DNA from: Avichristensenella sp031549105
Lineage (GTDB): Bacteria; Bacillota; Clostridia; Christensenellales; Aristaeellaceae
NCBI GenBank assembly: GCA_031549105.1
Contig: JAVBQK010000118.1
Span: 1-8,715, forward strand
Length of the DNA stretch: 8,715 nucleotides
Direction: 5' to 3'
Both the position numbers and the translations under genes were made by a program. Below the pieces are notes generated by a model. The model had not been told where the DNA came from. It did no database searches and was given only the letters and a program-made list of their open reading frames with translations. Below, piece by piece: positions 1-6,398 of this stretch. The stretch's first letter is position 1. Each line of letters opens with the position of its first letter.

Positions 1-1538
1 TATCCCGTCCAGATGAAGCTGCCAATGACATACGGCATGCCCATCGCCTCAAGCACCGGGCTTTTGTCGGTAAAGTTCTGCATCTGCTCCGCATGCCCCA
101 TGAAACGCTGGTAGACCTCCGTGCCCAGGATCAGCTTGCCTGGGTTGGCACGGTGGATTTTTTCGTACCATTGCTCCTGGTAGTTGCAGCAGATGATGTC
201 GCACAGCTCCGCGATGCGCCCGATGCGCTCCACGCGCTCGTCCACATCATCGATCTCCATATCGCCCACTTCATCGACGAACTGCTGGATATCGCGGATT
301 TTGGTCGCATCCACCGCCGCACCGCCGCGGAAGTGCGGATTCATCGCCACGGAGACAGGCCTGCTGTCCAGCGCCCTAGCGCGCTCGCACAACATGGCGA
401 GGATTTTTAGCATCGGTGGCTTGCCCTGGTTTTCAACTTCATTGCCCACGCCCCACATGAAGACACAGGGGCGGTTGCGGTCGCGCAGGATCATCGCGTC
501 CAGGTCCTCGCGCCAGTGCTCCTGGAAATAGCGTCCATACAGGCCGCTCATCCATTTGTCGAAGCATTCCTCGTAGAGGTAGAAGCCCATCTCGTCGCAC
601 AGGTCGACGAACTCTTCGCTGAACACATGGTGCGACGCGCGGATGGCGTTGACGCCCATCTCCTTGAGCACGCTGAGCCGCTCCCGCCATATCTCCTTTT
701 TCGCCGCGTTGCCCCGGCAGCCGACATCCTGGTGCAGGCAGACTCCCTTGAGGAACACCTTTTCGCCGTTGACCAGCATGCCCCGCTCCGGGTCCATCTC
801 AATCTCCCGGATGCCGATGCGCATCCTGATCTCGTCCGCCGCGCGCTCGCCATCCATTAACCTGAGCACGAGCGTGTAGAGGTGCGGGTGTTCGGCCGAC
901 CAGAGCTTGGCGTCCTGCAGCTTGAGCAGCGCAACATCGTCCGCGCTAGCCGAGCTGGACACCAGATGCCCGCCATCCAGCAGCGCGGCGCGGATAGGCG
1001 CGCCCGCCGCCGTATCCACCCGTATCTGCGCACCATCCCTGTCGATATGGGTCGTCACCGTTATTGCGCGCGCATCCAGGCATTTCTCCTCCGCCTCTAT
1101 CCACTTGACCGTGCGATAAATGCCACAGCCGCTGTACCAGCGGTCCACTGGGCTCTGCGTGTTATCCACCCGCACCTCAATGAGGTTGTCGCCTTGGTGC
1201 ACGTGCTTCGTCACGTCCAGGCGGAAGGGCGTGTATCCGTATTGTTGCACGCCCACCGTGCGGCCGTTTATGCTGACCGCCGCGCACTCATAGACGCCGC
1301 CAAAGTCCAGCCAGTAGCGGTGGTCCGCCTTTTTATCGGGCAGGTTCAGCATGCGGCGGTAGTGGCCGACGCCCTCGCGCACGCGGAATGCCTGCGCCAT
1401 ACCCTGGTCCATATTCCGGTCAAACGGCGCATCCACCGCCCAGTCATGGGGCAACGTGACCGGCTGAAAGTCCCCCTCCGCGGCATCTCCCAGCACGAAG
1501 GTCCATCCCGTCATGAGGGTTTGTTCCGTTCTAGGCAT
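1..1538 (-). CDS. Glycoside hydrolase family 2 beta-glycosidase (beta-galactosidase-like), 3' end cut by the window
   Basis: Retaining beta-glycosidase of family GH2, probably a beta-galactosidase cutting terminal beta-galactosides from oligosaccharides in the cytoplasm. The 512 visible residues have the GH2 order: N-terminal jelly-roll domain (about 1-150, with PHDW at 30-33 and RWYSGCGIYR at 133-142), Ig-like domain (about 155-245) and TIM barrel (from about 250). The acid/base is E367 in WGVGNE. The likely nucleophile is E474 in ILGTEVY. The motif before the first barrel strands reads SHHVFSEEF and YLYEECFDKW, where most relatives have SHNPP and DEAFD. The ATG at 1538 is chosen because GGAGG lies 7 bases upstream. 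There is no stop codon before base 1, so the C-terminus (probably 150-400 residues) is missing. It follows the GH105 gene by 36 bases, so the two are probably cotranscribed. GH2 membership is near certain; the sugar specificity is inferred and could be beta-glucuronidase or another activity. Confidence 0.9.
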   Translation of the reverse strand, partial: MPRTEQTLMTGWTFVLGDAAEGDFQPVTLPHDWAVDAPFDRNMDQGMAQAFRVREGVGHYRRMLNLPDKKADHRYWLDFGGVYECAAVSINGRTVGVQQYGYTPFRLDVTKHVHQGDNLIEVRVDNTQSPVDRWYSGCGIYRTVKWIEAEEKCLDARAITVTTHIDRDGAQIRVDTAAGAPIRAALLDGGHLVSSSASADDVALLKLQDAKLWSAEHPHLYTLVLRLMDGERAADEIRMRIGIREIEMDPERGMLVNGEKVFLKGVCLHQDVGCRGNAAKKEIWRERLSVLKEMGVNAIRASHHVFSEEFVDLCDEMGFYLYEECFDKWMSGLYGRYFQEHWREDLDAMILRDRNRPCVFMWGVGNEVENQGKPPMLKILAMLCERARALDSRPVSVAMNPHFRGGAAVDATKIRDIQQFVDEVGDMEIDDVDERVERIGRIAELCDIICCNYQEQWYEKIHRANPGKLILGTEVYQRFMGHAEQMQNFTDKSPVLEAMGMPYVIGSFIWTG

Positions 1539-1574
1539 TTCTGCCCCTCCTCTCTTTTGCATGGGCCAGTATGG

Positions 1575-2672
1575 TTACAGCGCCTGCTGCGCCTCGGTGC
1601 ACATGATTAGGAACGCGCCGACGCCGTGCAGGTCGTTGGTGCTGGTGGGTCGGGCGCAATAGTGCGCGTAGTCGCCCACGCCGGTGCCAACGCAGATGTT
1701 GTCGATCAGCAGGCCGTTTTCGTCGGCGGTCAGCCGGTTAATAATGCCCGCATATCCCTTGCGTGCAACATCCAGGTATTTCGCGTCCATCAGGCCCATG
1801 CGGACGGCCTTGCAGATGCCTGCCGTATACAGGCATGTGCAGGACGATTCCAGCCAGTTCTTCTCGTCATGGCCCTTGTCCGTCACCTGGTACCACAGTC
1901 CCGTTTTCTCGTCCTGGTAGGGGATGAGTGCGAAAAGCAGGTCGCAGGCAATCCGGGCCAGCTCAGCCCTGCCAGGGTGCTCTTTGGGGAAGAAGTCCAG
2001 ATCATCCAGCAGCGCTACGGGTACCCACCCCATCGACCGGCCCCAGAACTCCGGCGAAAGGCCGGTCTCGGCGTCCGCCCAAGGTTGCCACTTTTCGTAG
2101 TCCCACGCGTGGTACCACAGGCCGGTTTTGGGATCGCGCGTCTTCTCCTCCATCATCTTCGCCTGAAAAACCACGCTATCCAGCAGCGCCGGTTTGTCAA
2201 ACTTCGCGCCGTATTCCGCGCAGAAGGGACCTGCCATGTACAGGCCATCCAGCCACATCTGGTTTCGGTACCATGCCTTGTGCCAGAAGCCACCCTCCGG
2301 GTTTGCAGGGAAGGTCTCCATGTAGTGGGCGATGGTGTTCAGGAACTCCCTGTACCGCCTGTCGCCGGTGCGCGCGTATAGCGGGAACAGCAGGATGCCC
2401 GGCTGCAGGTCGTCCAGCTGCCCAGGGTTGAACGCGGTGACGTTGCCGTACGCATCGACCAGTGAATCGATCCACGCCTTGATGTAGTCGAAGTACGTCT
2501 CATCGCCGCACAGCTGATAGGTCTTGTACATGCCGGACAGAAAAACGCCCTGGTGGTAATGAAGATGACGGACTGGCGGCAAGGCTTCCGGCGCGAACTT
2601 CCGCATCAGCGTATCGCACGCCATCTGCGCGTATTCCAGCATGCTTTTCCCCTGAACGCACTGGTTTTCCAT
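1575..2672 (-). CDS. Unsaturated rhamnogalacturonyl hydrolase, GH105 (YteR/YesR type)
   Basis: Predicted to hydrolyse the unsaturated uronic acid left at the non-reducing end by polysaccharide lyases, typically on rhamnogalacturonan I disaccharides in the cytoplasm. The 365 residues match the family's usual length and its alpha/alpha-barrel repeats. Conserved active-site positions seen: D87-D88 in QLDDLQPG, H131 and D142 in the HKAWYRNQMWLDG stretch, H188 in WYHAWD, and W210-G-R212 in FWGRSMGW. These line up, one residue offset, with Asp88, Asp143, His189, Trp211 and Arg213 that I recall for Bacillus YteR. The ATG at 2672 has AAGGAG 9 bases upstream. An in-frame GTG at 2723 and ATG at 2714 would add a tail with no ribosome site and no family similarity, so they are rejected. 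It is first in a minus-strand operon with the GH2 enzyme. Some GH105 members act on unsaturated glucuronic acid of arabinogalactan or ulvan, so the substrate is open. Confidence 0.92.
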   Translation of the reverse strand: MENQCVQGKSMLEYAQMACDTLMRKFAPEALPPVRHLHYHQGVFLSGMYKTYQLCGDETYFDYIKAWIDSLVDAYGNVTAFNPGQLDDLQPGILLFPLYARTGDRRYREFLNTIAHYMETFPANPEGGFWHKAWYRNQMWLDGLYMAGPFCAEYGAKFDKPALLDSVVFQAKMMEEKTRDPKTGLWYHAWDYEKWQPWADAETGLSPEFWGRSMGWVPVALLDDLDFFPKEHPGRAELARIACDLLFALIPYQDEKTGLWYQVTDKGHDEKNWLESSCTCLYTAGICKAVRMGLMDAKYLDVARKGYAGIINRLTADENGLLIDNICVGTGVGDYAHYCARPTSTNDLHGVGAFLIMCTEAQQAL

Positions 2673-2681
2673 TTGTTTTCT

Positions 2682-2687
2682 CTCCTT
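2682..2687 (-). promoter_or_regulatory. Ribosome binding site deciding the GH105 start
   Basis: AAGGAG on the minus strand, 9 bases before the ATG at 2672. Nothing comparable precedes the upstream in-frame starts at 2714 and 2723, so this site fixes the shorter protein. Confidence 0.75.
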
Positions 2688-2765
2688 ACGCCCTATGGTG
2701 TTGTTTTCCGTCATATTCTGCACGGATGTTCAATTGTCCTGTATCGTTGGCACACCTAAAAACCC

Positions 2766-2794
2766 TTGCCCGCACCCCATGAATCGTGTACACT
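2766..2794 (+). promoter_or_regulatory. Candidate sigma-A promoter for the seven-gene plus-strand operon
   Basis: TTGCCC (2766-2771) and TACACT (2789-2794) are separated by exactly 17 bases. Each matches 4 of 6 positions of the TTGACA/TATAAT consensus. Transcription would start near 2800, about 35 bases before the first start codon. It lies in the 162-base divergent space between the carbohydrate operon and the plus-strand operon. No equally good promoter was found on the minus strand: TTGAAC is present, but its nearest TATGAC is only 12 bases away. Confidence 0.5.
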
Positions 2795-2801
2795 GTGTGC
2801 A
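2787..2801. promoter_or_regulatory. Candidate operator: 15-base dyad over the -10 box
   Basis: TGTACAC-T-GTGTGCA pairs with itself in six of seven positions around a central T at 2794, and the odd pair is T/G. It covers the putative -10 box (2789-2794) and the expected start point, where a bound repressor would block transcription. No regulator gene lies in the window, so the protein that binds it, if any, is unknown. A 15-base imperfect dyad can occur by chance. Confidence 0.35.
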
Positions 2802-2834
2802 TTCCCAAGGCTCACAGGAAGGTGGAATGTGCAT

Positions 2835-3557
2835 ATGGATTTCTCGGTCAATAGCAGTTTTCTGTATACCCTGGCAGCCATCGTGGTGGCGTTCGTCATC
2901 GCCCAGTCGATTTTCTTTCTTGCGCGGGCAATGAAGCGCGCACAGGCACTGGGCATCGCCTCCCCCGTGCTGCGCAAGACGATCCTCTCCAGCGCGCTGT
3001 TTACCATCGCGCCGGCGGTGGCCATCCTGCTCGGGGTGATCACGCTATCCAAGTTCCTCGGTTTCCCACTGCCGTGGATACGGCTGAGCGTGCTGGGCGC
3101 GCTGACGTATGAACTACCCGCCGCCACCACCACCGCCACCGCGATGGGGCTGGACCTCAGCCAGACGATCACCGATGCGCGCGCATTCTCGGCCATCGCG
3201 TGGGTGATGACGCTGGGCATCATCCCGGGCATTTTCGTCATCCTCTTTGGCCTTAAAAAGATTCAGGGCGGCATCGTCAGCCTGAAGGCAAAGGACGAAA
3301 AGTGGGGCAACACGTTTCTGACGTGCATGTTCCTGGGCATGATCGCGACGTTCCTGGGTTGGCTGTTTGCGGACATCCGCGTGGGGCTTTCCGGGTGGAT
3401 TCCGATTTTTGTGGCGCTGTGCTCGGCTGCGATCATGGGCATCTGCGGCATCCTGCTGAAGGTATGCAAGTGGCAGTGGTTGGAGCAGTATGCGCTGCCT
3501 ATCAGCATGCTGGGCGCAATGGCGCTGTCCATTCCGATTACAAACTGGATCGTGTAA
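2835..3557 (+). CDS. DUF5058-like polytopic membrane protein (putative transporter subunit)
   Basis: A 240-residue integral membrane protein that I recognise as close to the DUF5058 family, whose function is not established. About six or seven hydrophobic segments are visible, near 8-30, 48-71, 82-102, 117-140, 160-179, 186-208 and 217-237. The most distinctive stretch is the loop and helix around 86-105, reading VLGALTYELPAATTTATAMG. It is rich in small and hydroxylated residues with a buried glutamate (E93), as in a substrate path. The ATG at 2835 has AAGGTGG 9 bases upstream. An in-frame TTG at 2766 would add a polar 23-residue tail lying over the putative promoter and is rejected. The stop codon overlaps the ribosome site of the next membrane protein gene, so the two are probably made together as partners. 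The transport role is inferred from topology and from the peptidase gene that follows. Confidence 0.85.
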   Translation: MDFSVNSSFLYTLAAIVVAFVIAQSIFFLARAMKRAQALGIASPVLRKTILSSALFTIAPAVAILLGVITLSKFLGFPLPWIRLSVLGALTYELPAATTTATAMGLDLSQTITDARAFSAIAWVMTLGIIPGIFVILFGLKKIQGGIVSLKAKDEKWGNTFLTCMFLGMIATFLGWLFADIRVGLSGWIPIFVALCSAAIMGICGILLKVCKWQWLEQYALPISMLGAMALSIPITNWIV

Positions 3558-3570
3558 GGAGGTGCGGAGT

Positions 3571-4227
3571 ATGAAAAAGAGTTACATGGAAAGCACGCAT
3601 GTGTACGGCCGCATCTGGACGGCGCTGGGCATCCTGGTGATGCTGATGGTGCCCTGTGCCATCTGTCTCTACTATAACGCCTGGCCCGACATGAATCACG
3701 TGTTCAAGGGTCTGCTGGGCGTCGCGCCGATCTTCTGGACCGTCGGCATCATCGAAGTCTTCACCTTCACGCCGATGCTCGGATCGGGCGGATCATACCT
3801 GGGCTTCATCACCGGCAACCTGACGAACCTGAAAGTGCCCTGCGCGCTCAACGCGATGGAGGCCGCCAAGGTCACCCCCGGCACCGAGGAGGGCGAAGTC
3901 ATCTCCACCATCGCGGTGGCGGTATCGGCGATCGTCACCACGGTGATCATCGCGCTGGGCGTGCTGCTGCTGTCCTATCTGCGCCCCATCCTGGAGTCGC
4001 CCACGCTGGAGCCGGCGTTCCAGAACATCATGCCCTCGCTGTTCGGCGGGCTGGCGGTGGTCTACGTATCGAAGAACTGGAAACTCGCGATGGCCCCGCT
4101 GGTCTTCATGGTGGTGCTGTTCCTGATTATGCCGAGCCTTGCAAGCTCCGTGGGCGTTCTGGTGCCAGTAGGCGCGCTGATTGCCATTGGCGTGGGCCGC
4201 CTGCTCTATAAGAGGGACATGCTATGA
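3571..4227 (+). CDS. Polytopic membrane protein paired with the DUF5058-like protein
   Basis: A 218-residue membrane protein without a family name I can give. Hydrophobic segments lie near 16-35, 47-69, 113-136, 153-166, 169-187 and 192-211. The signature region is 66-99: TFTPMLGSGGSYLGF leading to GNLTNLKVPCALNAMEAA, a glycine-rich stretch followed by N, P and an NAME motif. It resembles the conserved helix-break element of Gate-domain proteins such as SpmA (NAATPFGLKAM type), though only weakly. The ATG at 3571 follows AGGAGG (3557-3562) by 8 bases; an in-frame ATG at 3490 lies inside the previous gene and is rejected. It starts 13 bases after the previous gene and its stop overlaps the M20 peptidase start (ATGA), indicating coupled translation. 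It is probably the second subunit of a heteromeric transporter or channel; this is inference from pairing and topology. Confidence 0.85.
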   Translation: MKKSYMESTHVYGRIWTALGILVMLMVPCAICLYYNAWPDMNHVFKGLLGVAPIFWTVGIIEVFTFTPMLGSGGSYLGFITGNLTNLKVPCALNAMEAAKVTPGTEEGEVISTIAVAVSAIVTTVIIALGVLLLSYLRPILESPTLEPAFQNIMPSLFGGLAVVYVSKNWKLAMAPLVFMVVLFLIMPSLASSVGVLVPVGALIAIGVGRLLYKRDML

Positions 4228-5660
4228 CCATCGTGCTGATTGTGCTCTTGGCGCTGCTGCTGTTTGTGGCGGTGCTGATCGCACGGGCTCTGGCATTCCG
4301 GCCCACCGGAGAAAAGCCGGAACCTGCCGCGCCGGTGGAGGTCGACGAAGCCGCCATCGCCCAGCACATGCAGGCGATGATCCGGGTAAAGACCATCTCC
4401 TACGCCGACCCCGCACTGGAGGACAAAGAAGCGTTCGAGGCGTTTCCGGCACTGCTCGTGTCGCTATACCCCAGGCTGCACGCCGCCTGCCCGCAACAGC
4501 GCATCGGCGTGCGCGGGCTGCTCTATCACTGGAAAGGGAAGCATGCGGACCGGCCCAGCGTGCTGATGTCGCATTATGATGTCGTCCCGGCCGAAGCGGA
4601 AAGCTGGCGGAAGCCGCCGTTTGACGGGGTGCTTGAGAATGGCGTGCTATGGGGACGCGGCACGCTGGATACCAAGGGTACGCTGCTGGGCGCGATGGAA
4701 GCGGTGGAAAAGCTGATCGGCGAAGGGTTTGTGCCGGAGCAGGACGTCTACCTGGCATTCGGCGGCAACGAAGAAATCGGCGGGGACGGCGCGCCCGGCA
4801 TCGTGACGGAGCTTTCGCGCCGGGGCGTGAAGCCTGCATTTGTGCTGGATGAAGGCGGCGCTGTGGTGGAGAATGTGTTCCCCGGCGTCAAGGCCCCGTG
4901 CGCCGTCGTGGGCATCGCGGAAAAAGGCATCGCCAACATGTCGTTCGAGGTTATGTCCAAGGGTGGGCACGCGTCCGCACCGCCGCCGCAGACGCCGGTG
5001 GGCGTGCTGGCGCAGGCCGTCACGCGCGTAGAGAACCATCCGTTCCCCTTCCACCTGACCGAGCCAGCGCGCCGCATGTTCGATACGCTCGGGCGGCATT
5101 CGACCCTGCTGTACCGGATCATCTTCGCCAACCTCTGGTGTTTCACGCCGGTGCTCAACATGCTATGCAAGAAGACCGGCGGCGAGCTCAACGCGCTGGT
5201 GCGCACCACCTGCGCCTTCACACAGATGAAGGCCAGCGACGCGGCCAATGTACTGCCGCCCAGCGCGACGGTGGTGGCGAACCTGCGGATCGTCCCGGGC
5301 GAAACCATCGAGAGTGCGAAGGCGCGGCTTGCGGAAACGATCGGCAACCCGGACATCCGCATCACCCCGCTGATGGGCCGCGACCCTTCTTCCGTATCCC
5401 ATGCGGAGGGCGAGCCTTGGGCACGCCTGTCGCACGCCATCTCTGCCACATGGCCGGAAGCAATCGTCTCGCCGTACCTGATGATCGCCGCGAGCGACTC
5501 CACGCACTACAGTGCGATCTGCGAGAATGTGTACCGCTTCTCCACCATGGCGCTCAGCGGCGAGGAACGCCGCATGATCCACGGGCATGACGAGCGCGTG
5601 CCGGTTGCGACACTGTGTACCACGGTGCGGTTTTACACCCGGCTGCTGAGGAACTGCTGA
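4224..5660 (+). CDS. Membrane-anchored M20 family metallopeptidase (carboxypeptidase S / PM20D1-like)
   Basis: A zinc-dependent amidohydrolase of 478 residues, likely cutting a dipeptide, a peptide C-terminus or an N-acyl amino acid. One hydrophobic helix at 2-20 anchors it. No positive charge precedes the helix and R21, R26 and K31 follow it, so by the positive-inside rule the enzyme should face the cytoplasm. The complete M20 site is visible: H117 in LMSHYDVVP, bridging D149 in GRGTLDTKG, catalytic E183 and metal ligand E184 in GGNEEIGG, D209 in VLDEGG, lid-domain H249 in SKGGHAS, and H453/H455 in MIHGHDER. The lid/dimerisation domain spans about 233-350. The WGRGTLDTKG and VLDEGG forms favour the CPS1/PM20D1 branch over PepV, PepT or DapE. 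The ATG overlaps the preceding stop by 4 bases, so it is cotranslated with the two membrane proteins. Family assignment is firm; the substrate is unknown. Confidence 0.93.
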   Translation: MTIVLIVLLALLLFVAVLIARALAFRPTGEKPEPAAPVEVDEAAIAQHMQAMIRVKTISYADPALEDKEAFEAFPALLVSLYPRLHAACPQQRIGVRGLLYHWKGKHADRPSVLMSHYDVVPAEAESWRKPPFDGVLENGVLWGRGTLDTKGTLLGAMEAVEKLIGEGFVPEQDVYLAFGGNEEIGGDGAPGIVTELSRRGVKPAFVLDEGGAVVENVFPGVKAPCAVVGIAEKGIANMSFEVMSKGGHASAPPPQTPVGVLAQAVTRVENHPFPFHLTEPARRMFDTLGRHSTLLYRIIFANLWCFTPVLNMLCKKTGGELNALVRTTCAFTQMKASDAANVLPPSATVVANLRIVPGETIESAKARLAETIGNPDIRITPLMGRDPSSVSHAEGEPWARLSHAISATWPEAIVSPYLMIAASDSTHYSAICENVYRFSTMALSGEERRMIHGHDERVPVATLCTTVRFYTRLLRNC

Positions 5661-5661
5661 C

Positions 5662-5668
5662 AAGGAGG
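5662..5668 (+). promoter_or_regulatory. Ribosome binding site deciding the HExxH protein start
   Basis: AAGGAGG lies 7 bases before the ATG at 5676 but only 1 base before the in-frame ATG at 5670. The downstream ATG is therefore taken as the start. Confidence 0.75.
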
Positions 5669-5675
5669 CATGCCC

Positions 5676-6398
5676 ATGAAGCTGCGCGTAAGCAAAGCGG
5701 ATTTTCCCTACACGGTGGAGATCATCCAGGAGTTTCTGGATGCGGGCGACGCCTTTTTCACCGAGAGCGTCTATCACTTCTACCCGGAGCTGCGTGGGCT
5801 TTCGAAGGCGGAAGTTGCGGAAACGCTCCTTGCAGTGTACCGGAACAAGGAAGCCGAAATGGACGTGAAAGCGCTTGCGTATCAGGCGGCGTGGGACGAA
5901 CACGGCGCGGAAATCGTCTCGGGATTCGAAGGTGTGTTTTCGCTGGACCTGTCGAAGCATCTAAACGACATGCAGGCCCGCGTATGCCTCAACCCCATCT
6001 GCCCGCGCTATCTGGATACGCACACGTTCGACATCTTCTATCTGTTTAGCGGGATGGGTTCTCTGGAGATGGTGGTGCATGAGGTGGCGCACTTCGTATG
6101 GTTCATGGTGTGGAACCGACTCTTTCAGGATTCACCCGAAGAATACGATACGCCGCACCTGAAATGGGTGTTCAGCGAGATCGCGATTGACCCGATCGTG
6201 CTGGACGCGCGCCTGCGCCGCTTCACCCGGGGCGAGCAGCCCGCCTATTCGTATTTTTATGATATCATGGTTGACGGGCAAAACTTCATGGAGATGATCC
6301 GGGCGCTGTACCGGGAGAACGACATGGCCGGTTTCATGGCCAAGGGATATGCGCTGTGCCAGAAGCACGAAGCGGCGATCCGTGAGGTGATGGAATGA
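5676..6398 (+). CDS. Uncharacterised HExxH protein, probable gluzincin-type zinc metalloprotease
   Basis: A 240-residue soluble protein that I do not recognise as a named family. It carries HEVAH at 135-139 in the hydrophobic helix context VVHEVAHFVWF. A second acidic motif, SEIAID (E168 and D172), follows 29 residues after the last histidine. HExxH plus a downstream ExxxD is the ligand pattern of gluzincin zinc proteases: H135, H139 and E168 would bind zinc and E136 would activate water. There is no signal peptide or membrane helix, so it should be cytoplasmic. The region before the motif (1-125) is charged and mostly helical, with an NPICPRYLD segment (106-114) next to the presumed active site. 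It starts 15 bases after the M20 peptidase and overlaps the Imm-5-like gene by 4 bases, so it belongs to the same operon. The zinc-site reading is by pattern only; a non-proteolytic metal protein is possible. Confidence 0.75.
   Translation: MKLRVSKADFPYTVEIIQEFLDAGDAFFTESVYHFYPELRGLSKAEVAETLLAVYRNKEAEMDVKALAYQAAWDEHGAEIVSGFEGVFSLDLSKHLNDMQARVCLNPICPRYLDTHTFDIFYLFSGMGSLEMVVHEVAHFVWFMVWNRLFQDSPEEYDTPHLKWVFSEIAIDPIVLDARLRRFTRGEQPAYSYFYDIMVDGQNFMEMIRALYRENDMAGFMAKGYALCQKHEAAIREVME

Noticed and set aside
882..1610. Long plus-strand open frame (242 codons) opposite the GH2 gene
   Set aside because: It lies antisense to a GH2 enzyme with clear catalytic motifs. The protein is rich in H, R, V and A as expected for a GC-rich shadow and shows no domain.
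1626..2381. Plus-strand open frame (251 codons) opposite the GH105 gene
   Set aside because: Antisense shadow of a well-supported enzyme; no ribosome site or recognisable motif.
2735..2755. CcpA cre-like site near TGCCAACGATACAG on the minus strand
   Set aside because: It shares the central CG and a few flanking bases but misses several conserved cre positions, including the terminal CA.
2715..2760. Minus-strand promoter using TTGAAC for the GH105-GH2 operon
   Set aside because: The nearest -10-like hexamer (TATGAC) is 12 bases away, outside the usual 16-18 base spacing.
2766..2834. TTG-initiated N-terminal extension of the DUF5058-like protein
   Set aside because: No ribosome site precedes the TTG, the 23 extra residues are polar and precede the first membrane helix, and the stretch carries the likely promoter.
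4748..5503. Minus-strand open frame (251 codons) inside the M20 peptidase
   Set aside because: It is fully contained in a gene whose metal ligands are all intact; no independent evidence.
5163..5960. Minus-strand open frame (265 codons) across the M20/HExxH junction
   Set aside because: It covers the ends of two genes with firm motifs and a clear ribosome site between them; its composition is that of a reverse-strand shadow.
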